This document shows, one piece after another, positions 40,849 through 49,458 of a stretch of DNA of 64,000 nt. The notes beneath the pieces are model-generated. The model saw nothing but the letters and a program-made list of their open reading frames with translations. It made no database searches and was not told where the DNA came from. A program made the position numbers and the translations under genes. Source of the DNA: Castellaniella sp040276085. Lineage in GTDB: Bacteria; Pseudomonadota; Gammaproteobacteria; Burkholderiales; Burkholderiaceae_B. Position 1 is the stretch's first letter. Every line of letters starts with the position of its first letter. The stretch is taken from assembly GCF_040276085.1 (NCBI RefSeq), contig NZ_JBELOK010000003.1:258096-322095 (forward strand), read 5' to 3'.

Positions 40849-42636
40849 ATGCCGCCCACTGCGGTGGGACGCTTCTATCTCCATTACCTGGTGCAGGTCT
40901 GGCCGGTGTTTCTGGCTATTCTGGTGGTCGGGCTGGGGGTAGCCTCAATCGAAGTGGCCCTATTTGGCTTTATCGGCCGCATCGTAGACCTGGCCAAGGA
41001 GATTCCCGAGCCGGGCTTCTTCGCCCGCCACGGGCACGAGCTGGCCTGGATGGCTTTGATCACGCTGGTTGCCCGGCCTGTGTTCAGCGGCCTGCACGAT
41101 TTGCTGGTCAACCAAACCATTGTCCCCAGCCTGACCAACCGCATCCGTTGGCAGAACCACCGCTACGTGATCCGCCAAAGCCTGGGCTTCTTTCAGAACG
41201 ATTATGCCGGCCGGGTTGCCAACCGTATCCTGCGCACTGGCGATGCCTTGCGCGACTCCGCCGTTCAGTTGGTGGATGCGCTCTGGTATGTCTTGGTCTA
41301 CACCGGCAGCGCAACCGCCCTGTTTGTACACGCAGACTACCGACTGGCCCTGCCGCTGCTGGTCTGGATCATCATCTACGTGGTTCTGCTGCGGATTTGC
41401 GTGCCGCTCATGAAAGACCGCTCCTGGCAGGCCTCGGCGGCAGCCTCCAAACTGATGGGCCGCATCGTGGATGGCTACGGCAACATCCTGACGCTGAAGC
41501 TCTTTTCTGATCGCCAGAGAGAAGAAGCCTACGTCGCCGAAGCGCTGGCCGAACAGACCGACAAACTGGCCCGCATGACCCGCATCACCACCGCGCTGGA
41601 CGCGGGGGTCACGGCCCTGAACAGCCTGCTGATCGCCGGCACGTCCGGGCTGGCGCTGTGGCTCTGGAGCCGGGGCGAAGTCACGGTGGGCGATATCGCA
41701 CTGTCCACTGGCCTGGTCATCCGCATCAGCAATATGTCGGGCTGGGTCATGACGGTCGTCAACAGCATCTTCTCCAACGTCGGGGCAGTGCAAGACGGCA
41801 TTACCTCGATTTCACAACCCAGGGCAGTCCAGGATGAGGCTGGCGCCCCACCGCTACGCTTGGTTGAGGGTGCCCTGCACCTGCACGATGTGCACTTTCA
41901 TTATGATTCACAGCAACCCGTCTTTACCGGGCTGAACCTGAGCATCCACGGCGGAGAAAAGGTCGGCCTGATCGGGCCGTCCGGCGCCGGGAAATCCACC
42001 CTGGTCAGCCTGTTGCTGCGCCTGCACGACATCCAGGGGGGCAGCATCACCATCGACGGGCAGGACATCGCCCAGGTTACCCAGGAAAGCTTGCGGATGC
42101 AGATTGGCGTCGTCACCCAGGATACGTCCTTGTTGCATCGCTCGATCCGGGACAACATCCTGTACGGCCGGCCCGATGCAAGCGAAGCGCACATCCTGCA
42201 GGCCATCCGCAAGGCCCAGGCCGACAGCTTTATCCCGGATCTGGTCGACCGCGACGGCCAGCGCGGCCTGGATGCCACGGTAGGCGAACGCGGGGTAAAA
42301 CTGTCTGGCGGGCAACGCCAGCGCATCGCCATCGCCCGCGTGCTGCTAAAAGACGCTCCCATCCTGGTGCTGGATGAAGCCACCAGCGCCCTGGATTCGG
42401 ATACCGAGGCCGCCATCCAGGACAGTCTGGACATCCTGATGCAGGGTAAAACCGTCATTGCCATCGCACACCGGCTATCCACCATCACCCGTATGGACCG
42501 CCTGATCGTGCTGGATCAGGGCCGCATCGCCGAAACCGGCACCCATACTGAATTACTGGCCCGAAACGGACTGTACGCACATCTGTGGCGGCGCCAGACC
42601 GGCGGATTTGTCGCATCCGATGAGGCGGGCCTTTGA
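40849..42636 (+). CDS. ABC exporter, fused membrane and ATPase domains
   Basis: A 595-residue half-transporter. Six membrane helices (about 1-300) precede the nucleotide-binding domain with Walker A GPSGAGKST, Q-loop VVTQDTSLL, signature LSGGQRQR, Walker B ILVLDEATSALD and the H-loop IAHRLST. It would act as a homodimeric exporter of lipid, drug or peptide. The frame stays open upstream of the ATG to about 40756 and contains family-like sequence (FRWFESRIPVF) but only a CTG at 40783 as potential start, so the N-terminus is uncertain. The PIN gene follows directly. Divergent from ccoN. Confidence 0.92.
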   Translation: MPPTAVGRFYLHYLVQVWPVFLAILVVGLGVASIEVALFGFIGRIVDLAKEIPEPGFFARHGHELAWMALITLVARPVFSGLHDLLVNQTIVPSLTNRIRWQNHRYVIRQSLGFFQNDYAGRVANRILRTGDALRDSAVQLVDALWYVLVYTGSATALFVHADYRLALPLLVWIIIYVVLLRICVPLMKDRSWQASAAASKLMGRIVDGYGNILTLKLFSDRQREEAYVAEALAEQTDKLARMTRITTALDAGVTALNSLLIAGTSGLALWLWSRGEVTVGDIALSTGLVIRISNMSGWVMTVVNSIFSNVGAVQDGITSISQPRAVQDEAGAPPLRLVEGALHLHDVHFHYDSQQPVFTGLNLSIHGGEKVGLIGPSGAGKSTLVSLLLRLHDIQGGSITIDGQDIAQVTQESLRMQIGVVTQDTSLLHRSIRDNILYGRPDASEAHILQAIRKAQADSFIPDLVDRDGQRGLDATVGERGVKLSGGQRQRIAIARVLLKDAPILVLDEATSALDSDTEAAIQDSLDILMQGKTVIAIAHRLSTITRMDRLIVLDQGRIAETGTHTELLARNGLYAHLWRRQTGGFVASDEAGL

Positions 42637-42637
42637 A

Positions 42638-43294
42638 ATGCCCCAGCCTCAGCAAATCTCTCACCCACAGGCCTGCCCTGCCCCACCCTTTGTCGTTCTT
42701 GATGCCTGTGTGCTGATGTCCACGGTGCAGCGCCAATTGCTGCTGCGCGTGGCCGAACAAGGCGTATTTCAGCCGATCTGGACAGAACGCATCGGCGAGG
42801 AGTGGCGCCGCAACGCCGAGCGTGTCTGGCAGGTTCCACCTGAAAAACTGGCGAATCAATGGGCAGACATGAACCAGCGCTTTCCTGGGGCCATGGAGCC
42901 CAACACCGACCCCTATGAAGTCGGGTTGCGCTACAGCGACCCCAAGGATTTTCACGTGATCGCAGCAGGCTTGGCACGTAGAGCACGCTGCGGCTTGCAG
43001 CGCCCGCCAGCCGTGCACGTAATGACATGGAATCTAAAGGATTTCAACCGATCCGAACTGCGGCGCCAGGGCTTGAGGGTGTGCACCCCCGATCAATTGC
43101 TGGCCGACTGGTGGCGGGCGGAACCATCGCGCCTGGACGCTGCCGTACAGGCTGTGGCTGTCGACTCTGTTGCGCTGGGCCACGCGCCCGAGCCGCTGGC
43201 CGACACCTTGCTGCGTGAACGGCTGTGCCGGCTCAAGCGTCTGATAATCAATACACCCGCAAACGGCGGCGCGACGCTGGCCAACCCGTCCTAA
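42638..43294 (+). CDS. PIN-domain ribonuclease-like protein
   Basis: A 218-residue protein. PPFVVLDACVLMSTVQRQLLLRVAE gives the first conserved acidic residue of the PIN fold, TERIGEEWRRN the second, and SDPKDFHVIAAGLA the third and fourth; VMTWNLKDFNRSEL follows the usual PIN strand. The C-terminal 75 residues form a separate helical part. The start lies one base after the ABC transporter stop; an overlapping ATG at 42608 is possible. PIN proteins are often toxins, but no antitoxin gene is adjacent, and this larger type is commonly chromosomal. Confidence 0.78.
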   Translation: MPQPQQISHPQACPAPPFVVLDACVLMSTVQRQLLLRVAEQGVFQPIWTERIGEEWRRNAERVWQVPPEKLANQWADMNQRFPGAMEPNTDPYEVGLRYSDPKDFHVIAAGLARRARCGLQRPPAVHVMTWNLKDFNRSELRRQGLRVCTPDQLLADWWRAEPSRLDAAVQAVAVDSVALGHAPEPLADTLLRERLCRLKRLIINTPANGGATLANPS

Positions 43295-44013
43295 CCCTTT
43301 TCCGTCTCGTTCCTGATTTCAGCCAGCGACTTATGCTGCTTGCCCCGTTCATCGAAGTTTTTAGGGGCCAGCCAGGCTAGAAACGCCCGTTTGAGGCGCG
43401 GCCACTCTTTGTCGGTGATGGCAAGCCAGGCCGTATCGCGGGATCGCTGCTTATAGACCGTGGCCTGTCTAAAGATGCCTTCAAAGATAAAGCCCAGCCG
43501 CTCGGCCGCTTTGCGGGATGGCGCGTTGAGGCTGTCGCATTTCCATTCGTAGCGACGATACCCAAGGCCTTCGAAAACATATTGCATCAGGAGGAACTGC
43601 GCCTCTGTTGAGGCGGGTTTCTGTTTGAGCAGCGGCGAAAACGTGACGTAACCGACCTCGATGGCGCCGCCACGGGGATCGGCGCGTATCAGCGCCAGTG
43701 TCCCCACTGCGCGCCCAAGCGTCATATCAATGACTGCATAATGCTTCTGATCCGCAGAGTGTTCCAGGTGTTTGGCATGCAGCAGATACGCTGCCAGGTC
43801 ATCGAAAGGCCCAACAGAAAGATACGTCCAGTCACGTCCATCCGGCGCCTGGCTGTAGGCCATATAGAGGTCATGCGCGTGGCGCTCTGCGACAAGAGGC
43901 TCCAGGCGACAAAACGTCCCCTGGAGCACCACATCCCCTGGTAGCGGTCGATCCGACCAATCGGGCAATGGCTCGCCGATGGGCTGTCCATAATGATTGA
44001 GGCGGGTACTCAT
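43291..44013 (-). CDS. GNAT acetyltransferase, RimJ/RimL-like
   Basis: A 240-residue N-acetyltransferase. After an N-terminal extension (LNHYGQPIGEPLPDWSDRPLPG) the GNAT core has GAIEVGYVTFSPLLKQKPASTEA (acetyl-CoA-binding beta4-alpha3 part) and YRRYEWKCDSLNAPSRKAAERLGFIFEGIFRQA, as in RimL-type and DUF-type GNATs. The substrate may be a protein N-terminus or small amine. Its stop overlaps the convergent PIN gene by 4 bp. Confidence 0.85.
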   Translation of the reverse strand: MSTRLNHYGQPIGEPLPDWSDRPLPGDVVLQGTFCRLEPLVAERHAHDLYMAYSQAPDGRDWTYLSVGPFDDLAAYLLHAKHLEHSADQKHYAVIDMTLGRAVGTLALIRADPRGGAIEVGYVTFSPLLKQKPASTEAQFLLMQYVFEGLGYRRYEWKCDSLNAPSRKAAERLGFIFEGIFRQATVYKQRSRDTAWLAITDKEWPRLKRAFLAWLAPKNFDERGKQHKSLAEIRNETEKG

Positions 44014-44073
44014 TTTTCCTCCTGGTAGTGGTGGCTCAGTACCGCACGCTCAATTATGCAGGGACAATCGTGA

Positions 44074-44673
44074 TTACGCCTCTTGCTTGAACAGATCCTG
44101 GAAAATCAGAGGCCCCCAGGCCGCGTCCTGTGCATGCACAAGTGCGCCGCCCTCTTCGAGCTTCCCAAGATTCACAGGTGCAAAGCCAAGCCGCTGGGCA
44201 AGCGTGGCAACCGACGCGACGGCATCATCATCATTACCGGCAAGAAACACCACTCTCCTGGCGCTGTTTACAGCGGGATCCCGAGCAAGGACACCCGCGC
44301 CCAAATGGTTGAAGCCCTTTACAAGCCTGGCGCCAGAAAATGCCCTTGAAACCAATGCGGAAGACAGGAGCCCATCCAGTTCCTCGGAGGGGGCCAAGGT
44401 ATTCATCGCGTCGATGATGGTCTTTCCCTTCCAGCTGGGCAGCACCTTCGCCACCTCGGGGTGCGACTCGAAACGAACCGCCAAAAAGATGGTGTCGGCC
44501 TTGACGGCTTCCTCCAGTGTTTTGGGAAGAATCGTGGGCCCGATCGTAGCCGCATCGGATGCGAAGCTGGCGGGGTCGCGTGTGGCTGCTACGGATACTT
44601 CGATGCCATTGCGGGCAAACGCCTTGGCAAGTGCTTGGCCGATGTTGCCAAAGCCGATAATTGCGTAACTCAT
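44074..44673 (-). CDS. NADPH-dependent reductase, F420-reductase-like
   Basis: A 199-residue Rossmann protein. The NADP site is IIGFGNIGQALAKAF (residues 4-18) with SVAATRDP after strand 2; later stretches KTIIDAMNTL and FNHLGAGVL fit the NADPH:F420 oxidoreductase / 6-phosphogluconate-dehydrogenase-like family. Betaproteobacteria generally lack F420, so another substrate is likely. It lies just downstream of the broken short-chain dehydrogenase, on the same strand, and may be regulated by the divergent LysR gene. Confidence 0.82.
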   Translation of the reverse strand: MSYAIIGFGNIGQALAKAFARNGIEVSVAATRDPASFASDAATIGPTILPKTLEEAVKADTIFLAVRFESHPEVAKVLPSWKGKTIIDAMNTLAPSEELDGLLSSALVSRAFSGARLVKGFNHLGAGVLARDPAVNSARRVVFLAGNDDDAVASVATLAQRLGFAPVNLGKLEEGGALVHAQDAAWGPLIFQDLFKQEA

Positions 44674-44710
44674 ATACTTTCCTTGAATTTATTAACGCAG
44701 TCAGATCGCG

Positions 44711-44995
44711 TCAAAGTTGTGCCAGGCCACCGTCCACGGCAACCTCGCTGGCGGTCATGCCCGGGGCACCTGTTGTACCGGCGCTCGATCCGGTCAGGAT
44801 GATTGACCCTCCCTTGCCCATCAGCGGCAACGCCTTCTGAACCGTGAAAATCGTCCCTTTCACGTTGGTGTCGAAAGTTTCGTCGATGTGCTCAGCGGTG
44901 ATCTCACCCAGCGCCATTTGGCTCCCTGCCCCGGCATTGGCAAAGACGATATCCAGGGTTCCACGCTCAGCGGTCTTTCCATTCAATCTATTCAT
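44711..44995 (-). pseudogene. Short-chain dehydrogenase with two in-frame deletions
   Basis: Only 94 codons remain. MNRLNGKTA is the expected N-terminus of a classical SDR, but the sequence jumps to ERGTLDIVFANAGAG, missing the TGxxxGIG cofactor loop. It continues through NVKGTIFTVQKALPLM and SSAGTTGAPG, then jumps to MTASEVAVDGGLAQL, the expected C-terminus, missing the YxxxK catalytic pair. Full-length relatives have about 245 residues. Both deletions keep frame, so a short protein could be made but not an active dehydrogenase. Confidence 0.85.
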
Positions 44996-45109
44996 AATAC
45001 GTCGCCAAATCGGCGTCCTTTACTGAAGTTAGTAAACAGTCTAAGCACCTTGACGTATCAATACAATTGACGAAAAATTGCTCAATTCAATCTATTATTT
45101 AGATCAAAT

Positions 45110-46096
45110 ATGCTCGACAGCGTCACGATTAACCAGTTGCGCGCATTCGTTGCCGTCTGCGATCAAGGAAGCTTTTCCGGTGCGGCGCGCAAACTCAGGC
45201 GTGCACAATCCGCCATCAGCCATGCCATCAAGGTGCTGGAAACCGCATTTGATGTCGAGTTGTTCGAGCGCAACACACGAAAGGCGCAGCTCACGGCCGC
45301 GGGGCACAGCCTCTTACAAGACGCCAGAGCGGTCATCTCCCGCACAGAAGAGATGAAAAACCGCGCCAGCTCGATCGCCAAAACTGGGGCACCGCAGGTT
45401 TCGGTTGCCGTCGATGCCTACTTCCCGCGCAGCCACCTGATCAACTGCCTGAGGAAGCTGCAGGCAGAGTTCCACAACGCGTTGATCGACCTGCGTATCA
45501 CCACCATGCAAGGCGGCGAAAACCTGGTGCTCGAAAGAGTATGTGCGCTAGCCGTCACCATCAATAACGTGCCCGAGGTGAACCCGGACGCCATAGAACG
45601 CGACTGGCTGTGCGAGGTGGAGATGGTGACGGTGTGTGCGCCCTCCCACCCGCTTGCTTCAACACCAGAGCCCATCCCGATGGACGAATTCAGCAGACAT
45701 GTTCAGATTGTCGTGACGGACAACCAGCCCGGGGCAGAGAAGATCCAGCAGGGTGTTGCGGGCAAGCGCCAGTGGCTGGTTAATGATCTTAGCGCCAAGC
45801 GCGATCTTCTCAATGCCGGTCTCGGCTGGGGACACTTGCCGCTGCACCTGGTTCGCGACGACCTCGCAAGCGGACAACTCGTTGAACTTGAACGCCGCGC
45901 CTGGCATCTCGGTTCTCTCACGTTCATGATCTCGCAACGGCGAGGGCATGATCTCTCCCCATGCGAATTTCGGCTGGTTGAGCTTCTTGGCGCACCTCAG
46001 TGCGACTCAAAAAACGGGCAGCGCGCCGCCCCTACGCACCTGTCGACAGCCGTGCCACCAGATCCGGCACCGGGAGATCAAGCAGCGGATCCTTGA
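45110..46096 (+). CDS. LysR family regulator with C-terminal extension
   Basis: A 328-residue LysR regulator. The HTH is INQLRAFVAVCDQGSFSGAARKLRRAQSAISHAIKVLE in outline, with a periplasmic-binding-like effector domain from about residue 90. It is divergent from the truncated SDR gene, the likely former target. The normal family end is near residue 300 (CEFRLVELLG); the last 25-30 residues are low-complexity and run 65 bp into the 3' end of the convergent LacI gene, suggesting loss of the original stop codon. Confidence 0.9.
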   Translation: MLDSVTINQLRAFVAVCDQGSFSGAARKLRRAQSAISHAIKVLETAFDVELFERNTRKAQLTAAGHSLLQDARAVISRTEEMKNRASSIAKTGAPQVSVAVDAYFPRSHLINCLRKLQAEFHNALIDLRITTMQGGENLVLERVCALAVTINNVPEVNPDAIERDWLCEVEMVTVCAPSHPLASTPEPIPMDEFSRHVQIVVTDNQPGAEKIQQGVAGKRQWLVNDLSAKRDLLNAGLGWGHLPLHLVRDDLASGQLVELERRAWHLGSLTFMISQRRGHDLSPCEFRLVELLGAPQCDSKNGQRAAPTHLSTAVPPDPAPGDQAADP

Positions 46097-47045
46097 TCTC
46101 ATGGCCCAGGATCTGCAAAAGCCGCTGCACCGCAACGCTGGAAACAGCGTCCAGATGCAGATTTACCGCCGTCAGTGGCGGATGACACATCCGGGCGCGC
46201 ACGCCGTCATGACGGGTGGTCAGCAGCAAATCTCCAGGGACACTTAACCCTGCCGCTTCGATCGCGTGCAGAGCACCACTGGCAAAGGTATCGATCGGAA
46301 CACAGAGTGCATCCAGTTCTGGATGTTCTGCCAACAGGCGCGCCGCAGCTTGCTGGCCGGCTGCTTCGCCTTCTTCTTCGGCGGCCATGGCCACCACAGG
46401 CGTAAACCCCTGGGCCTGTGCCGCAGCCAGGTAGCGTTCGTGAAAGCTGCGCTGAGAGGCCCGCCCGCTGGCACCCAGGATCAGCCCCGGGCGCCGGGCA
46501 CCCGAAGCATGCAGATGCGACAGCAGCAGATCTGCTGCGGCGGCATGCTGCAGATCGATATTGTTTGGCCCAGGCTCGCCACCGACAGTGACATAAGGCA
46601 CTGCGCGCTCATCCAGCTCCTGGGCGATGAGGTCATCCGGTGCGGGCTCCAGCAGGATGGCACCGTCGATGTCCATCAAGGACAAGGGATCGCACTGATC
46701 CATGGGCGGTGCCAGCACAAGGACATAACCACTTAACAGGGCCCTTCTGGCCAGGCCCATGGCCAGTTCAGTAAAAAACCCCAGTTGTGATTCGCCGGCC
46801 GAGACTGCAGCCGGCATGGACGACAGCAAGGCAATTGCATGAGAGCGTCCGGTTCGCAAGCGCTGGGCCCGGACACTTGGGCGATATTTCAGGCGTGCCG
46901 CCACATCCTTTACATGCTGGCGCGTGCGTGGATCCACCTGGCCGATGCCGTTTAGAGAATGAGACACCGTCGTGGGCGACAGCCCCGCCTCACGGGCGAC
47001 ATCAGCGATAGTGACTCGTTTGGACGTACGGCGGTAGTTGGTCAT
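46032..47045 (-). CDS. LacI family regulator
   Basis: A 337-residue repressor. HTH VTIADVAREAGLSPTTVSHSLNGIGQVDPRTRQHV and hinge helix RLKYRPSVRAQRLRTG are typical, followed by a type 1 periplasmic-binding-like effector domain. I start at the ATG at 47045 (MTNYRRTSK); a TTG three codons upstream is possible. It is the last gene of the amidohydrolase-TauE operon. Four copies of a CAAATCGATTTG-type palindrome, with the central CG common to LacI-family operators, lie in the divergent promoter region of that operon and the permease, so it very probably controls both. Confidence 0.92.
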   Translation of the reverse strand: MTNYRRTSKRVTIADVAREAGLSPTTVSHSLNGIGQVDPRTRQHVKDVAARLKYRPSVRAQRLRTGRSHAIALLSSMPAAVSAGESQLGFFTELAMGLARRALLSGYVLVLAPPMDQCDPLSLMDIDGAILLEPAPDDLIAQELDERAVPYVTVGGEPGPNNIDLQHAAAADLLLSHLHASGARRPGLILGASGRASQRSFHERYLAAAQAQGFTPVVAMAAEEEGEAAGQQAAARLLAEHPELDALCVPIDTFASGALHAIEAAGLSVPGDLLLTTRHDGVRARMCHPPLTAVNLHLDAVSSVAVQRLLQILGHEIKDPLLDLPVPDLVARLSTGA

Positions 47046-47061
47046 GGGAGGCAATCAGGGT

Positions 47062-47772
47062 TTAGGCTTGCAAAATCACCACGATCCCGGAGACGCTTGA
47101 GAAACCCAGGACGAGATAGCGCAGCAAAGGCCCGTCCAGGCGGTGGTGCACAAATTTGCTTGCGTACGATCCTAGCACCAAAAACGGCAGCATCTGTAGC
47201 GAAACAAGCAAGGTATGGGCATCCACCTTGCCGCCAATCGCCAGAACCACGATAGAGATGACCTCGCCCACCAAAAAACACAGCGCAACCGTGGAGCGCA
47301 GGACTGAGCCGCTTTTGTGCTGATACGCCAGTGCCAGTGGCGGCCCACCCACGCCGGTTGATGTTTCGGTGATGCCTGTGATGAGACCAACCAGGCCCAG
47401 GCCTTTCTTGCCCAGATCAAAGGACGGAGACAACAGCGCCACGATGGCGGCAATCAGGGTAGACCAGCCAATCAGCAGGGACAGCTGATGCAGATTGACC
47501 ACCAGCAAGATCCACAAGCCCAAAAACGTGCCCGCAAACCGGCCGATACTGATCAGCTTCACGCCCCGCCAATCGATGGCAGCACGCTCACGCCAGCCAA
47601 CATACGCGTTAAGCGGAATCATCAGCACCAGCAGCATCACCGGGATCAGGCCCGGCGCAAACAGTGTGACAATCGGCGCCGACAGCATGGCAAACCCCAT
47701 GCCACTACTACCTTGGGCAAATGCTGCAGTAAAGACGGCAAGCCCGATCAGCATGAATATGGTTGGGCTCAT
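47062..47772 (-). CDS. TauE/SafE family sulfite or anion exporter
   Basis: A 236-residue membrane protein with about eight segments and the duplicated family motif: AFAQGSSGMGFAMLSAPIV in the first half and GITETSTGVGGPPLALAY in the second. Relatives export sulfite, sulfoacetate or other small anions. The ATG at 47772 overlaps the amidohydrolase stop (ATGA), so translation is coupled; it likely removes a product of the pathway. Confidence 0.87.
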   Translation of the reverse strand: MSPTIFMLIGLAVFTAAFAQGSSGMGFAMLSAPIVTLFAPGLIPVMLLVLMIPLNAYVGWRERAAIDWRGVKLISIGRFAGTFLGLWILLVVNLHQLSLLIGWSTLIAAIVALLSPSFDLGKKGLGLVGLITGITETSTGVGGPPLALAYQHKSGSVLRSTVALCFLVGEVISIVVLAIGGKVDAHTLLVSLQMLPFLVLGSYASKFVHHRLDGPLLRYLVLGFSSVSGIVVILQA

Positions 47773-49163
47773 GGGTGGCGAGCTCCCCATTGGGCGCGAT
47801 GCTCACTGGCTAGGGGATTGATCCGATGGATGGGTGCGCTTGCGACAATATTTTCCGCCAAGGTACGGGCACGATCCATCAGGGCGCTGCCGTCCCAATC
47901 CACCGGCATGCCACGGTCAAGCCGCAGCCGCCCGTGGACAATCACGGATTCGATTTGGTCCCGGTTTGCCAGCCGCACCAGTTCCCACTCCAGATCCCAG
48001 GAAGGTACCAGTTCGGGGACATCCAGATTGACCACCAGCATGTCGGCATAGGCGCCCGGTGTGATGACTCCCACCTTGTTGGTCAGACCCACCGCATCCG
48101 CGCCACCTTGCAATCCCATATCCAACCAGCGCCAGCCGCCCCCTGAAGAAGAGTCTCCGGACGCCATTGTGTAGGCCAGGCGTTGTGCGGTCTCCGCCGC
48201 ATCCATCAGGCGGAAGGCGTCGCTGCGGGTGCCGTCTGTGCCCAGCCCCAGCCGCACGCCCAATTCACTGAGCAACAGGGCCGGCGCCACAGCGTTGCCT
48301 TTCCAGGCACTGGCCACAGGGTTGTAGCTTACTGCAGCGCCACAATCGCGCAACAAGGTGATTTCGTTGGATGTCAGCAAGGTGGCGTGGGCCGCCAGCA
48401 GCTCCGGGCCAATCGCGCCCAGGTGGCCAAGCCGCTGCAGCGGACGCAGCCCCGTAGCAACCAAGGACCGCTCGACCGCAGCCAGGTGTTCATTCAGGTG
48501 TGTCTGGAAAGGGACACGGGCTTCGCGCGACAGATGCGCAACCGCTACCAGGACTTCGTCACTGGCCGCTTCAGGGATGGAGATCGCCAAAGAGGGGTGG
48601 ATGATCGGGCTTGCGCCCCATCGATGCAGATGATGCTGTGCCAATTGCAGGATCTCCTCTTTTGAGGCGACGGACTGACCGCCTTGCAGATCATTGCAGA
48701 TAACACCCAGCACACATCGTAATCCCACCGCAGAGACCGCATCGGCCACGATTTCCATGCCAACTGTCGCCCGGGTACCCGCATCGGCCACGGTGGTGAA
48801 TCCCCCACGCAGGGATTCCCAGGCCGCCAGGCGGGTAGCCACGTCAATTGCCTCGGCGTCCATGTATTGTTCCATCGGCACCCAAACACGCTTGAATATT
48901 TCTGACGGCTCACCAAACACCAACGATTTTCCAAACGTTTGCGTGACATGATGGTGGGCATCGATAAAGCCAGGCATCAGCAGCCGACGCTTTAGCGCGC
49001 ACACGGGCAGATCCTGGCCGGCAAACTGTTCCATTGGCCCCACTGCCGTGATCATGCCGCCCTCGACACGCACCCCGAAGCCCGAACGCACGCCTTCGGG
49101 CAGCAGCACTTTGTCTGGCGCCAGCAAGACGGCCCGTTTGTGCATCTCCTTCAATGCGTCCAT
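47769..49163 (-). CDS. Amidohydrolase, cytosine/8-oxoguanine deaminase type
   Basis: A 464-residue metal-dependent hydrolase of the TIM-barrel amidohydrolase superfamily. GFIDAHHHVTQTF gives the N-terminal metal site (His70 and His72), FQTHLNEH and AAHATLLTS give further histidines, and GLGTDGTRSD the catalytic Asp. It groups with ATZ/TRZ and SsnA/8-oxoguanine deaminases, which deaminate purines, pyrimidines or triazines. The start at 49163 follows AAGGAGATCGG; the longer frame crosses the operator region and is rejected. Pairing with an NCS2 nucleobase permease supports a nucleobase-like substrate. Confidence 0.85.
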   Translation of the reverse strand: MDALKEMHKRAVLLAPDKVLLPEGVRSGFGVRVEGGMITAVGPMEQFAGQDLPVCALKRRLLMPGFIDAHHHVTQTFGKSLVFGEPSEIFKRVWVPMEQYMDAEAIDVATRLAAWESLRGGFTTVADAGTRATVGMEIVADAVSAVGLRCVLGVICNDLQGGQSVASKEEILQLAQHHLHRWGASPIIHPSLAISIPEAASDEVLVAVAHLSREARVPFQTHLNEHLAAVERSLVATGLRPLQRLGHLGAIGPELLAAHATLLTSNEITLLRDCGAAVSYNPVASAWKGNAVAPALLLSELGVRLGLGTDGTRSDAFRLMDAAETAQRLAYTMASGDSSSGGGWRWLDMGLQGGADAVGLTNKVGVITPGAYADMLVVNLDVPELVPSWDLEWELVRLANRDQIESVIVHGRLRLDRGMPVDWDGSALMDRARTLAENIVASAPIHRINPLASEHRAQWGARHP

Positions 49164-49236
49164 CTCCGATCTCCTTGGAAAATAACCCAGGACAAGGCAG
49201 ATGGAATGTTCAGAGAAATTCCCGTTCTGTATTGCC

Positions 49237-49280
49237 CAAATCGATTTGTGTGATGAAATTCTACCTGCCAAATCGAATTG
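49237..49280. promoter_or_regulatory. LacI-type operator pair, amidohydrolase side
   Basis: CAAATCGATTTG (49237-49248) and CAAATCGAATTG (49269-49280), one mismatch apart, start 32 bp from each other, about three helical turns, 74 bp and more upstream of the amidohydrolase start. Confidence 0.8.
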
Positions 49281-49382
49281 GGGCAATTCATTGATTGATG
49301 ATCATCCAATAGGCTGGCAAGCTCCCAATAACCCGGGTAAACCCGATATTGACAGAAATGACGGCAAGATTGAGGATTCACA

Positions 49383-49426
49383 TAAATCGATTTGGGAAAC
49401 AAAAAACATAAACCCAAATCGATTTC
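49383..49426. promoter_or_regulatory. LacI-type operator pair, permease side
   Basis: TAAATCGATTTG (49383-49394) and CAAATCGATTTC (49415-49426), again exactly 32 bp apart, 33-76 bp before the NCS2 permease start. Same palindrome as the other pair. Confidence 0.8.
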
Positions 49427-49458
49427 GTAAACCCATAAACCGCACTTAGAGGCCAGTC

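Noticed and set aside
44996..45109. A defined LysR binding site and promoter
   Set aside because: Several T-N11-A arrangements exist by chance in this AT-rich gap and no -35/-10 pair has acceptable spacing.
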